A DNA stretch of 64,000 nucleotides from Porticoccus sp950063125. Lineage in GTDB: Bacteria; Pseudomonadota; Gammaproteobacteria; Pseudomonadales; Porticoccaceae. The stretch lies in assembly GCF_963973895.1 (NCBI RefSeq), contig NZ_CAXBBF010000001.1. One strand, 5' to 3'. Below, piece after piece: positions 44,240 to 52,711 of the stretch (its first letter is position 1; each line of letters begins with the position of its first letter). The notes under the pieces are model-generated. The model had not been told where the DNA came from. It searched no databases and was given only the letters and a program-made list of their open reading frames with translations. Both the position numbers and the translations under genes were made by a program.

Positions 44240-45051
44240 AGTTGTTTCTGGCAGAGCCCTTTGCGTCGCGATGGCGGGACAGCGATCCGTTTGAGGCGGC
44301 GTTTTCCCTGACCGGTGAACTGTTTCGCGATATGGGTGACCGCCGCACAACCCGTTTTGAATGTGAAGGTGCCGCGTATTTCGTGAAAACCCATGCCGGT
44401 ATCGGTATCGGGGAGTTGCTCAAAAACCTGCTCTATCTGCGCGCCCCGGTGTTGGGCGCCGAAAATGAATACCGCGCCATCTCCCGTCTGGCAGAGTTGG
44501 GGGTGGAGACTATGACGGCAGTGGCGTTTGGCCGACGCGGCTGGAACCCGGCCAACGAGAAATCCTTCCTGATTACCCGTGCGTTGGAGCCCACATTGCC
44601 CCTGGATGAATATTGCAATCCCCAGGTGCTTTCTGCCATGGGGGTGAGCGAACGTCGCGCCCTGGTGCGACGGCTGGCACGCATTTCCAGAACCCTGCAT
44701 GACAACGGCATCAATCACCGGGATTACTACCTGTGCCACTTTCTGCTCGATACCTCCTCTGCAATGGAGGCGGTTGCGGTTTCGAAGCGACCGCTTTATC
44801 TGATTGATCTGCACCGGGTGCAGATTCGCCACCGCACCCCCCGCCGCTGGCGACACAAGGATCTGGCGGCACTCTATTATTCGGCGCGCCGGGTGGGTTT
44901 CGACAAGCGGGATGTGGCGTGTTTTCTGGTGGAGTACAAGCAGCACTCCCTGCGACGGGCCCTCGACGAAAATCGTCGACTTTGGCATGCCGTGCGCGAG
45001 GACGCGGATAAGTTGCACCGCAAGGGAATCAGAAAGGGGTATCACACCTGA
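44236..45051 (+). CDS. waaP: LPS core heptose(I) kinase
   Basis: WaaP phosphorylates heptose I, which is important for outer-membrane stability. The 271-residue kinase-fold protein has the catalytic NHRDYYLCHFLL with Asp163 and the metal-binding IDLHRVQ. The start is a TTG at 44236 with GGAG eight bases upstream, overlapping the waaG stop. It is the first of four consecutive kinase-fold genes, in the position of PA5009 in P. aeruginosa. Confidence 0.93.
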   Translation: MKLFLAEPFASRWRDSDPFEAAFSLTGELFRDMGDRRTTRFECEGAAYFVKTHAGIGIGELLKNLLYLRAPVLGAENEYRAISRLAELGVETMTAVAFGRRGWNPANEKSFLITRALEPTLPLDEYCNPQVLSAMGVSERRALVRRLARISRTLHDNGINHRDYYLCHFLLDTSSAMEAVAVSKRPLYLIDLHRVQIRHRTPRRWRHKDLAALYYSARRVGFDKRDVACFLVEYKQHSLRRALDENRRLWHAVREDADKLHRKGIRKGYHT

Positions 45052-45782
45052 TGTCATGCTGGTTTGTCGACAGGGCGATTCTCAGTGAGGCCACTGCAGA
45101 GCGATTCTCCTCGCTGGACAGTATCTTCGCCATTACCGGATGGCGGGTTACCCGTTGTCCCATCAGTGAGTTGATCCTGACGGAAATTGACGGAAAATCC
45201 TATTATGTAAAACGCTATTCGCGGCGAGGCAAAGTCATACGGCGCTGGATGGGGCGAAGCCGCGTCAGGGCTGAATGGGAAAACCTGCTGTTTTTTCGCG
45301 AACTGGGCCTCAGGGTGCCGCCCATCGCAGCCTATGGTGAATCCGGAGCCAGGGGCGTATTGATAACCGAGGAAGTGCCCGGTGCTGTCGACCTGCATTC
45401 ACTGGTCAGACAGCGGCCCGAGTTACTGCGGGATCGCAACTGGCTGGCTCAGGTGATGGTTCAGGTGGCTGAGGTGGCCAAACGGCTTCACGCCGCCAGC
45501 TTTGCCCACAACGATTTGAAGTGGCGCAATATCCTGGTTGTCGGGGAGGTGGCGCCAAAAGTGTATCTGATCGATTGTCCGATGGGGCAGACATGGTGGG
45601 GACCGCTTTTGGCCTACAGAAAGGTCAAGGATATTGCCTGTCTCGATAAAGTGGCGAAATACTGCCTCAACCGAACCGCGCGATTGCGCTTTTACCTTCT
45701 CTATGTCGGTAGGGACCATCTCACTGCGGCTGACAAGATATTCATCCGCAAGGTGCTGGTATTTTTTGCGGGGCGGGAATAG
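45051..45782 (+). CDS. Kinase-fold LPS core protein, WapP-like
   Basis: The 243-residue protein has an Arg/Lys-rich N-lobe (YYVKRYSRRGKVIRRWMGRSR, with the probable ATP-binding Lys), the catalytic loop HNDLKWRNIL with Asp155, and IDCPMG in the place of the metal-binding Asp motif. It follows waaP with an ATGA overlap as wapP does in P. aeruginosa, where it takes part in core phosphorylation. The exact sugar position cannot be told from sequence. Confidence 0.82.
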   Translation: MSCWFVDRAILSEATAERFSSLDSIFAITGWRVTRCPISELILTEIDGKSYYVKRYSRRGKVIRRWMGRSRVRAEWENLLFFRELGLRVPPIAAYGESGARGVLITEEVPGAVDLHSLVRQRPELLRDRNWLAQVMVQVAEVAKRLHAASFAHNDLKWRNILVVGEVAPKVYLIDCPMGQTWWGPLLAYRKVKDIACLDKVAKYCLNRTARLRFYLLYVGRDHLTAADKIFIRKVLVFFAGRE

Positions 45783-46553
45783 ATGAAAGCGCAGTTTTTT
45801 CAGCTTGAACCAGCGTTTGCCGCGCTTTTTGAATCGCTGCACCTGGACCATTTTGCCGCCTGGTGGAATGTCGCCATTGAGCGGGCGGACGCACCCAACC
45901 TGTCCCGCGGTGGCCGAAGCGAAGTAGGTCAGTTGTCGGTTCCTGTTAACGGTCAACGACAAACCTTCTATCTCAAACGCCAGGCAAACTATAATTGCCT
46001 CACTCCCGGTAGCCCGATACGGGGTATTCCCGTTGCGTTGCGCGAGTGGCAGAAAATAAGCTGGCTGAAAAAGCAGGGGATTCAAACACTCGAGGTTGTC
46101 TGTGTCGGGCGGGAAAGTGTTAAAGAAGACCGGGCGATTCTGGCCACTGTCGCACTTGAGCAGTTCTCGCCTTTCGATGTATGGCTCGCCCGGCCAATGC
46201 CTGATCGTGAGCGTGCCAAGGGGCTGCGTGCATTGGGGCAACTGATCGGCCGACTACATGCCGCCGGGGTGAAGCATGGCTGTCTTTACGCCAAGCATAT
46301 TTACTTCTCGGATAATGATTCCGCCGAGTTGCGCCTGATTGATCTGGAAAAATGCAAGCGGATATTCAGTCGTTGGGCCGGCCTGCGAGACCTGGATACG
46401 CTGCTGCGCCACAGCCCGTCCCTGACTCAGGATGAGCGCCGGTTGCTCTTCACGGCTTACAACGAGGCGAGCCCTTATCCCTGGTCCCTGGCTTCACTGG
46501 AGCAGGCCGTGACACAAAGAATACATGCCAAGGAGGGTGTTCGGGATGACTGA
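45783..46553 (+). CDS. Kinase-fold LPS core protein, WapQ/InaA-like
   Basis: The 256-residue protein has the kinase-fold pattern of the LPS kinase/InaA family: FYLKRQAN with a Lys in the N-lobe, and IDLEKCKR as the metal site. In the catalytic loop HGCLYAKHIYF, Cys167 replaces the usual Asp. InaA/WapQ-type proteins are known to deviate here, so it may be a pseudokinase or use a different base. It abuts the previous gene and precedes the two-domain kinase. Confidence 0.78.
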   Translation: MKAQFFQLEPAFAALFESLHLDHFAAWWNVAIERADAPNLSRGGRSEVGQLSVPVNGQRQTFYLKRQANYNCLTPGSPIRGIPVALREWQKISWLKKQGIQTLEVVCVGRESVKEDRAILATVALEQFSPFDVWLARPMPDRERAKGLRALGQLIGRLHAAGVKHGCLYAKHIYFSDNDSAELRLIDLEKCKRIFSRWAGLRDLDTLLRHSPSLTQDERRLLFTAYNEASPYPWSLASLEQAVTQRIHAKEGVRDD

Positions 46554-47964
46554 CCCGCTTACTCTGGAGGCGCTGAAGCGCAGTGATCTTTCATTGACGG
46601 CGCCGTTTTCCCTGCAGGCCACCGGGCTGGACAGCATGGACTGTGAAGAGGTTTATCGCCATCTCCCCGGTCGTCGAGTGGTGTTCAGAACGCATTGGGG
46701 CGGCGCCCATGTGCTGGTGAAACTTTTTTTCCGCCGCAAGGATTTTGATCGGGAACGGAGCGGTCTGCAGGCCATGCGGAATGCCGGTGTTCTCTGTCCA
46801 AATGAAGTCTGGATACTGAAGGACGGCAGTAGCAAAAGCGGCGACTTCCTTGCCACTGAGTTTCTTGAAGGTGCTGTTAGTCTGCGCCAGCTATATGCGT
46901 CCCGGCCGCGGGAGGCCATGCCTGCATTGCTGAGCGACGCCGTTGCCATGATCGGGCGTCTGCATCGTGCCGGAGTCATGCAGGCGGATATCCACCTGGA
47001 TAATTTCCTCTTCCGGGATGGTGAACTGTACATGATTGATGGCGGCGGTATTCAGCCGCTAAAAAAACCGCTACACAATCTCGCCATGTTCTTTGCGCAG
47101 ATGGTGCCGGAATATGATCAGCTGATGCCGGAGGTGATTCAGGCCTACGGAGCCGGTTCACCGGAACCCGAACAATTGCAGTCGCTGATTACCAGAATGC
47201 GAGAAAAACGGATTCGTCACTATTTGGCGAAGACCATACGCGACTGCACCCAGTTTCAGCGGCTGAAGGTCAGGGGTGCTTTTGTCGTGATGGCCAGACA
47301 GCGGGTCACTGATAGACTGTTACAGGTCATCACCCAGCCGGAGGTGGCTGTGGGGCAGGCGACCTTTCTCAAGCGCGGCAATACTGCAACTGTGATGAAA
47401 GTGACAGGTGATAACGGAAGCTGGGTACTCAAACGGTACAATATTAAAAACTTCTGGCATGGGTTGAAACGTGCTTTCAGGCGCAGTCGCGCCTGGATTT
47501 CCTGGCAGAATGCCTATCGGCTGGAACTGTTGGGTATTGTGACACCCCAGCCGTTGGCCATGCGGGAAAACAGGGCTGGCCTCTTTCGTCAGGGGGCGTA
47601 CCTGATTACGGAGTGGTCCAGTGGCGAGAGTTTGCAGGCCTGGTTGTTGCGGCATGGGCCCGCCGGGATTCCGGATTGGCTGGACCGGGAGGTCAGTCGT
47701 CTGTTTGCTATCATGTGGCTGGGTCGAGTCAGCCACGGTGATATGAAGGCCACGAACCTGATTGTGTGCGGGGAGCAGCTCCAGTTGATCGATCTTGATG
47801 CGCTGCACCGCCATCGCTGCAAATGGTTTTTCAAGGCTGCGTACGGTAAGGATTTGCAGCGCTTTATGGATAACTGGCAAGGTAAAACCTGGCAGCACTT
47901 TGAACAGCTTTTGCGGCCCTATGCCAGTCAGTGCGGTATTAAACTCATCAATAAAAAGGTTTAA
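46546..47964 (+). CDS. Tandem two-domain LPS kinase-like protein
   Basis: This 472-residue protein contains two kinase folds. The first (about 1-225) has QADIHLDNFL with Asp148 and Asn153, and MIDGGG; the usual His of the loop is Gln. The second (about 255-470) has the full HGDMKATNLIV with Asp399 and LIDLDALHRHRC. A gene of this kind occupies the PA5006 place in P. aeruginosa, next to a carbamoyltransferase. The ATG at 46546 gives an eight-base overlap with the previous gene. Targets are not known. Confidence 0.8.
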   Translation: MTDPLTLEALKRSDLSLTAPFSLQATGLDSMDCEEVYRHLPGRRVVFRTHWGGAHVLVKLFFRRKDFDRERSGLQAMRNAGVLCPNEVWILKDGSSKSGDFLATEFLEGAVSLRQLYASRPREAMPALLSDAVAMIGRLHRAGVMQADIHLDNFLFRDGELYMIDGGGIQPLKKPLHNLAMFFAQMVPEYDQLMPEVIQAYGAGSPEPEQLQSLITRMREKRIRHYLAKTIRDCTQFQRLKVRGAFVVMARQRVTDRLLQVITQPEVAVGQATFLKRGNTATVMKVTGDNGSWVLKRYNIKNFWHGLKRAFRRSRAWISWQNAYRLELLGIVTPQPLAMRENRAGLFRQGAYLITEWSSGESLQAWLLRHGPAGIPDWLDREVSRLFAIMWLGRVSHGDMKATNLIVCGEQLQLIDLDALHRHRCKWFFKAAYGKDLQRFMDNWQGKTWQHFEQLLRPYASQCGIKLINKKV

Positions 47965-47966
47965 CA

Positions 47967-49697
47967 GTGTCGACAATTGTTCTCGGTATTTCCGGTGCGC
48001 TGAATCACGATTCATCCGCAGCCCTGTATGTGGATGAAAAGCTGGTGGCGGCGGCGGAAGAAGAACGCTTTATCCGCGACAAGCATGCCAAGGGAAAAAT
48101 GCCCTATCAGGCAGCCAAATTCTGTCTGGAGTTCGCCGGTATCAAGCCGGAAGCGGTGGATGTGGTTGCCGTTCCCTTCGCACCCATCTCGCTTTTTACC
48201 CCGGCGCGCTGGCATTTTGCCAGGCGTTACTGGTACGCACCCGACCGGGCACTGGATGCCCTGCTCAACGGCAATCGCCGTTTCCGACGCTATCGCAAAC
48301 GGGTTCTCAGCTTGCTGCGTGAGCTGGGAATCAACCCGGCCGATGTGGAGTTTGAGCCCGTGGAGCACCACTTGGCTCATGCCTCGAGCGCCTACCACCT
48401 GAGTGGCTTCAAGGAAAAAACAGCCATCATGGGGGTCGACGGCAAAGGCGAATATGCCACCACTTTCTTTGGCTATGGTGAGAATGGAAAAATTCATAAA
48501 ATCAAGGAGTTCTATGACCCTGATTCCCTTGGTGGCCTGTACGGTGCCATGACCGAGTACCTCGGTTTCGAAATGCTCGACGGTGAATACAAGGTGATGG
48601 GCATGGCGCCCTACGGCGATGCCAGCAAGTATGACTTTTCCCGACTGATCGATTTCGATGGCAAGGATTTTCGGGTCAATACCAAACTGGTCAATACCGT
48701 GGGTCTGCGTCGCTACAAGCAGGACGGGGTCGGTTTCTATTTCAGCCCGCAGCTGATTGACTGGCTCGGGCCGAAACGCGAGGGAGATATAGCCGATGAG
48801 CCCTACATCGATTATGCCGCCACCATACAGGCCCTGTTTGAAAGCGTGGTGCTCAAGCTGATGGACTATTACCTTGGCGATATTCTCCGGGAGACAGGCA
48901 AACTGGCATTTTCCGGCGGTGGCGCGCTCAACGTGAAGCTGAACCAGAAAATTATCGCACGGGAAGAAGTCAAAGAGCTCTATGTGCAGCCAGCTTCCGG
49001 AGATGCTGGTACGGCGGTGGGTGCGGCTTCCTATGCACTGGTGAAGCGCGGCATCCAGCCGGAGCCCATGCAGCACGTTTACCTCGGGCCGAGCTACAGC
49101 AATGAAGATTGTATTCGCGCCTGTGAGGTGCATCCGAACAAGCCCGACTACCAGTTGATTGACCAGGTTCCGCAAAAAATTGCCGCCCTGCTGACAGAGG
49201 GACATCCTGTGGCCTGGTTTCAGGGCCGGATGGAGTTCGGTCCGCGTGCCCTGGGCGGCCGCTCCATTCTGGGCTGCCCGAGTGCTCCGGGGGTGGCGAA
49301 CCGGATCAATGAGCAGATCAAGTTTCGCGAACGCTGGCGACCCTTCTGTCCGAGCATGCTGGATCGCGTTGCGCCACAGATGTTCAAGATAGATCACCCG
49401 GCACCGTTCATGACATTTACCTTCGAGGTGAACGATGAGTGGAAAACCCGCGTGCCGGAAGTCGTCCATGAGGATGGCACGGCGCGTGCACAGGCCCTCA
49501 AGCGTGAATACAACCCCCGTTACTATGAGTTAATGGAGGAAATGGAAAGGCTGACCGGCAATGGGGTGGTGTTGAATACATCGCTGAATCGACGGGGGGA
49601 GCCCATGGTCTGTTCGCCGACCGATGCCCTGAATATGTTTTTTGGTTCCGACTTGCAGTATCTGATTATGGAAGATGTACTGGTGATGAAAAGTTGA
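47967..49697 (+). CDS. Carbamoyltransferase of the LPS core (NodU/CmcH family)
   Basis: This family transfers carbamoyl from carbamoyl phosphate to a sugar hydroxyl. In P. aeruginosa the gene at the same place (PA5005, wapO) carbamoylates heptose II. The 576-residue protein has the N-terminal ISGALNHDSSAALY, HHLAHASSAY, the ATP-binding FSGGGALNVKLNQK and GDAGTAVGAA, and the C-terminal FGPRALGGRSIL. Length is normal. The GTG start lies two bases after the previous stop. Confidence 0.92.
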   Translation: MSTIVLGISGALNHDSSAALYVDEKLVAAAEEERFIRDKHAKGKMPYQAAKFCLEFAGIKPEAVDVVAVPFAPISLFTPARWHFARRYWYAPDRALDALLNGNRRFRRYRKRVLSLLRELGINPADVEFEPVEHHLAHASSAYHLSGFKEKTAIMGVDGKGEYATTFFGYGENGKIHKIKEFYDPDSLGGLYGAMTEYLGFEMLDGEYKVMGMAPYGDASKYDFSRLIDFDGKDFRVNTKLVNTVGLRRYKQDGVGFYFSPQLIDWLGPKREGDIADEPYIDYAATIQALFESVVLKLMDYYLGDILRETGKLAFSGGGALNVKLNQKIIAREEVKELYVQPASGDAGTAVGAASYALVKRGIQPEPMQHVYLGPSYSNEDCIRACEVHPNKPDYQLIDQVPQKIAALLTEGHPVAWFQGRMEFGPRALGGRSILGCPSAPGVANRINEQIKFRERWRPFCPSMLDRVAPQMFKIDHPAPFMTFTFEVNDEWKTRVPEVVHEDGTARAQALKREYNPRYYELMEEMERLTGNGVVLNTSLNRRGEPMVCSPTDALNMFFGSDLQYLIMEDVLVMKS

Positions 49698-49727
49698 GCC
49701 TGAGTTTGAGTAACGAGGAAAATATTA

Positions 49728-50603
49728 ATGCTAAAATATTTGCTGGAAGCTGCGTACAGTAGTAAGAAAAGTTTTTCATACCATTTTGTCTCTAATATAT
49801 TGAGGTCTAAAAATAAAATAATAAAGAAACACCTTGGGCGAAGAGTTAAAAGAGAAATCAAAATTTATGCAAAAAATAAAAGAATAAATCTTGGTTTCAA
49901 TAATGTCATTCAAAATGAAAAAACAGAAGTTGAATGCTTTTCATCTGATCTAAATACAGCAATTATCTATTTTAATGCCGTTCCGGATTATATTTATGAG
50001 TTTTACAAAAAATATCTATTGGATGACTGTCTATTTTTAGATGTTGGTGCAAATGTGGGTATCCATACACTAATTGCATTGGCTGCAAACAAGCGTGTTT
50101 TTGTTCATTCATTTGAGCCTTCGCCGCAAATATTTTCTAGGCTTGAAAAAAATATAAAGAAAAATACAGCCGACCGTGTTGAATTACATCAGTTGGCAGC
50201 TTCCAATAGCAATGGATTCGTTTTTTTTCAAGATTGTAGTGAGGAGGTAAATATTGGTATTTCGCATATTTCAAGCGAAAAAACAGGGCTGAAAGTTCAA
50301 TCTGTGACTATCGATTCGTTGTTGAATGAGGTCGAGAAAAGGATTTGTTTGGTAAAGATTGATGTTGAAGGTTATGAGCCGGGTGTCTTAGAAGGCGCAA
50401 GAAATCGGCTTCTAAGGGATAAGCCAGTCATTACATTGGAATTTAATCGACGTCATTATCCGCTGGAAGATATCTGTGAAAAAATTCCCTACGACCACGA
50501 CATACTTCTCTGGGAAAAGTCTCGATTCACTCCCATTAAAGATTTTTCTGTCTTAAACAAAATTAAGAATGCAAGGGATATTGTTCTTATTCCAAGGGCG
50601 TAG
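49728..50603 (+). CDS. FkbM-family methyltransferase
   Basis: The 291-residue protein has a SAM-binding LFLDVGANVGIHTLIAL (about residue 102) and the family motif KIDVEGYEPGVLEGA, typical of FkbM-type O-methyltransferases that modify sugars or polyketides. Base composition falls to about 33% GC against more than 55% on both sides, which suggests recent transfer. GAGG lies ten bases before the ATG. It is directly after the carbamoyltransferase, so methylation of LPS or O-antigen sugar is inferred. Confidence 0.88.
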   Translation: MLKYLLEAAYSSKKSFSYHFVSNILRSKNKIIKKHLGRRVKREIKIYAKNKRINLGFNNVIQNEKTEVECFSSDLNTAIIYFNAVPDYIYEFYKKYLLDDCLFLDVGANVGIHTLIALAANKRVFVHSFEPSPQIFSRLEKNIKKNTADRVELHQLAASNSNGFVFFQDCSEEVNIGISHISSEKTGLKVQSVTIDSLLNEVEKRICLVKIDVEGYEPGVLEGARNRLLRDKPVITLEFNRRHYPLEDICEKIPYDHDILLWEKSRFTPIKDFSVLNKIKNARDIVLIPRA

Positions 50604-50628
50604 ATTTTACTCATAGGTTTTATAAAAA

Positions 50629-51477
50629 ATGAAAAAAAAATTGATTTTTATTCTTTCATCCAATTACAGCGGGTCACATTTCTTATCACTTCTTCTGGGA
50701 AGCCACAGTCGTGGTGAACACCTTGGTGAATTAAAAAACATTTACAAAAGTTTTGATGCTGTTTCCTGTTATATCTGCGAAGAACTGGATGACTGCCGTC
50801 TATATCACGATATAAAAGAATGTCCAAAGCAAGATTTGTATAAAGAATTATTTTCAAGAGTTGATGATAATATTGAATTTCTGGTAGATATTTCTAAAAA
50901 ATCAGAATGGTTTGAAAATTTTGTTCCCAATAGTGAGTACGATATTCGACTGATTCATCTTGTCAGAGACCCGCGTGCCCTAGCGAGGCGGTGGCTGATG
51001 CGTTTTGATGAGAAACAGATTGGGTTGCGTGAGCGCATCAAGCAGATCAGAAAAAATCCACTTAAAACCGGTAAGCTGCTTTTTGGCGATCTCTTGACCG
51101 TGTGTATCTATAAGTGGATTTCCCAGAATCGAAAAATGGCTGCCTTTGTGAAATCAAGTGGGCTACCCGCCAAAATGGTTACTTACAAAGAGCTGGCTTT
51201 GAAACCGGACGAGACACTGTCGTCGATTTGTGAATGGATTGGTGTCGACTATGAGCCTGAGCAAAAAAACTACTGGAATTTTGAACATCACGGTACTCAG
51301 AAAAAAGAATATGAGTGGGTGAAGGAGAAAGGCGGTGCACAATTTTTTGATCAGCGCTGGCGCGAATTTCTGACGGAGGCCCAGATAGAGGAAATAGAAA
51401 AAAATCAGGATCTTCAGGCGCTGCTAAAGCAGTTCTCCTTGAGGTTTTCCCCTGAAGGACTTGATCATACTGTATAG
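50629..51477 (+). CDS. Sulfotransferase family protein
   Basis: The 282-residue protein has the PAPS 5'-phosphosulfate loop region ILSSNYSGSHFLSLLLGSH near the N-terminus and the 3'-phosphate segment LIHLVRDPRALARRW at about residue 108-122, the two hallmarks of the sulfotransferase fold. It is AT-rich in its first half (about 35-40% GC) and closer to the host later. Being last on the plus strand in the LPS core locus, it probably adds sulfate to an LPS or O-antigen sugar; the acceptor is not evident. Confidence 0.82.
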   Translation: MKKKLIFILSSNYSGSHFLSLLLGSHSRGEHLGELKNIYKSFDAVSCYICEELDDCRLYHDIKECPKQDLYKELFSRVDDNIEFLVDISKKSEWFENFVPNSEYDIRLIHLVRDPRALARRWLMRFDEKQIGLRERIKQIRKNPLKTGKLLFGDLLTVCIYKWISQNRKMAAFVKSSGLPAKMVTYKELALKPDETLSSICEWIGVDYEPEQKNYWNFEHHGTQKKEYEWVKEKGGAQFFDQRWREFLTEAQIEEIEKNQDLQALLKQFSLRFSPEGLDHTV

Positions 51478-51571
51478 AAAAAGCTCCCAATGTTAGAGGT
51501 ATCTTGCCGGCGATCCTTTTGCCAGCCACTCACCCAGAAATCGACTTTCTGCTCTTTTGGATTACTTGTTC

Positions 51572-52705
51572 TTAATCAGCGGCAACAGCTTTGGCCAGTG
51601 CGCTGGTGACCTGTGGCAGTTGCCAGAACTGCTCTCTGACCGCACCATCGGAAAAATGATTCTGTAATCGTTGGAAGATCCGGTTGTGGTCGGATTCTGT
51701 CAGTTGCTTCTGTGAAACCCGGACCAACTTTTGAGCCAGCGCGTCAGCGTTCCCGAATGGAAACAGTTCGCCAGTATCTCCCACAACCTCCGGGCCACCG
51801 CCGCAGTCTGAACAAATAATCGGCAGCTCCGCAGCCATGGCCTCGAGCAGAACCATACCGAATGGCTCATGATCCGAGGTCAGGGCAAAGGCATCAAAGG
51901 CTCTGAAGTAGCGCCTTGCCTCAATTACATTGCCCGGAAGCAGGACGCTGTCGCTGACGTTGAGTTCGGCGGCGAGTGTTTTGAGTGCTTGCCGCAGTTT
52001 TCCGTCACCCAGCATGACCAGCAGCGCACCAGCGGGAAGTTGGGGTAGTGCTCGGGCAAATCCTTTTATCAGTGTCTTCGGATCCTTGTCGGGGTGCAGT
52101 CGGCCAACGCTGCCCAGTATCCAGCTGTCCTCGGGTAGCCGAAGTTTATGCCGGGCCTCCCGGCGGTCAAGCAGGTCCTGACGCGCGGCATCAACATCAA
52201 TACGGTTGTAGAGCGTGATGATTTTGTCTTCTGGCCAGCCGGGCAGGTGGGATCGTATTTCATCGCGCACGGCATTGGAAACAGCAAGTAACGTCAATCT
52301 GGATTTGAACAGGTTGCCCATGAGGCGTCGGCCAAAGCGGTCAAAATCGCCAAATGAGTGGCGCACACTGAAAACGGGCAGATCCGTTGCCAGTAGTCCC
52401 ACATAGGCGGATTTGGCGCGGTGAGCAATACAGGCAGAGAAAGGGTACTGCCGGGCGATTTTTTTGACTTCACGGATAACGGTCAGTTTGGCCCCTGCGA
52501 GCGCCTTGCTGTTGTGGCCGAGAAAAATGACCTCGTCAGAGCAGGCTTTTTTCGCGACGCCCGGGTCGGGTTCCCCGGTCATAAAAACGGTAATCACCTT
52601 ATAGGGCGTACCCTTGAACAAAACAGCATACTGCCGGGCGCAATCCAGAAAGGGATCGTAGTAGCAGTGGCACAGTTGAAATATATATTGTTGGTCATTG
52701 TTCAT
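51572..52705 (-). CDS. GT4 glycosyltransferase of the LPS locus
   Basis: The 377-residue retaining glycosyltransferase has the GT4 domain with GSVGRLHPDKDPKTLI, the conserved donor site Arg/Lys, and the ExxxxxxxE motif in HEPFGMVLLEAMAAELPIICSDCGG. It is convergent with the sulfotransferase and six bases from the O-antigen ligase gene. By position it may match WapR of P. aeruginosa, which prepares the acceptor for O-antigen, but the sugar specificity is not readable. Confidence 0.88.
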   Translation of the reverse strand: MNNDQQYIFQLCHCYYDPFLDCARQYAVLFKGTPYKVITVFMTGEPDPGVAKKACSDEVIFLGHNSKALAGAKLTVIREVKKIARQYPFSACIAHRAKSAYVGLLATDLPVFSVRHSFGDFDRFGRRLMGNLFKSRLTLLAVSNAVRDEIRSHLPGWPEDKIITLYNRIDVDAARQDLLDRREARHKLRLPEDSWILGSVGRLHPDKDPKTLIKGFARALPQLPAGALLVMLGDGKLRQALKTLAAELNVSDSVLLPGNVIEARRYFRAFDAFALTSDHEPFGMVLLEAMAAELPIICSDCGGGPEVVGDTGELFPFGNADALAQKLVRVSQKQLTESDHNRIFQRLQNHFSDGAVREQFWQLPQVTSALAKAVAAD

Positions 52706-52711
52706 TTTCGG

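Noticed and set aside
44236..47964. Row of kinase genes as a defence or toxin system
   Set aside because: Gene order and motifs match the LPS core kinases of Pseudomonas, with waaG before and a carbamoyltransferase after.
49728..51477. AT-rich segment as a phage or transposon
   Set aside because: No transposase, integrase, terminal repeats or target duplication could be seen; both genes have carbohydrate-modifying folds.
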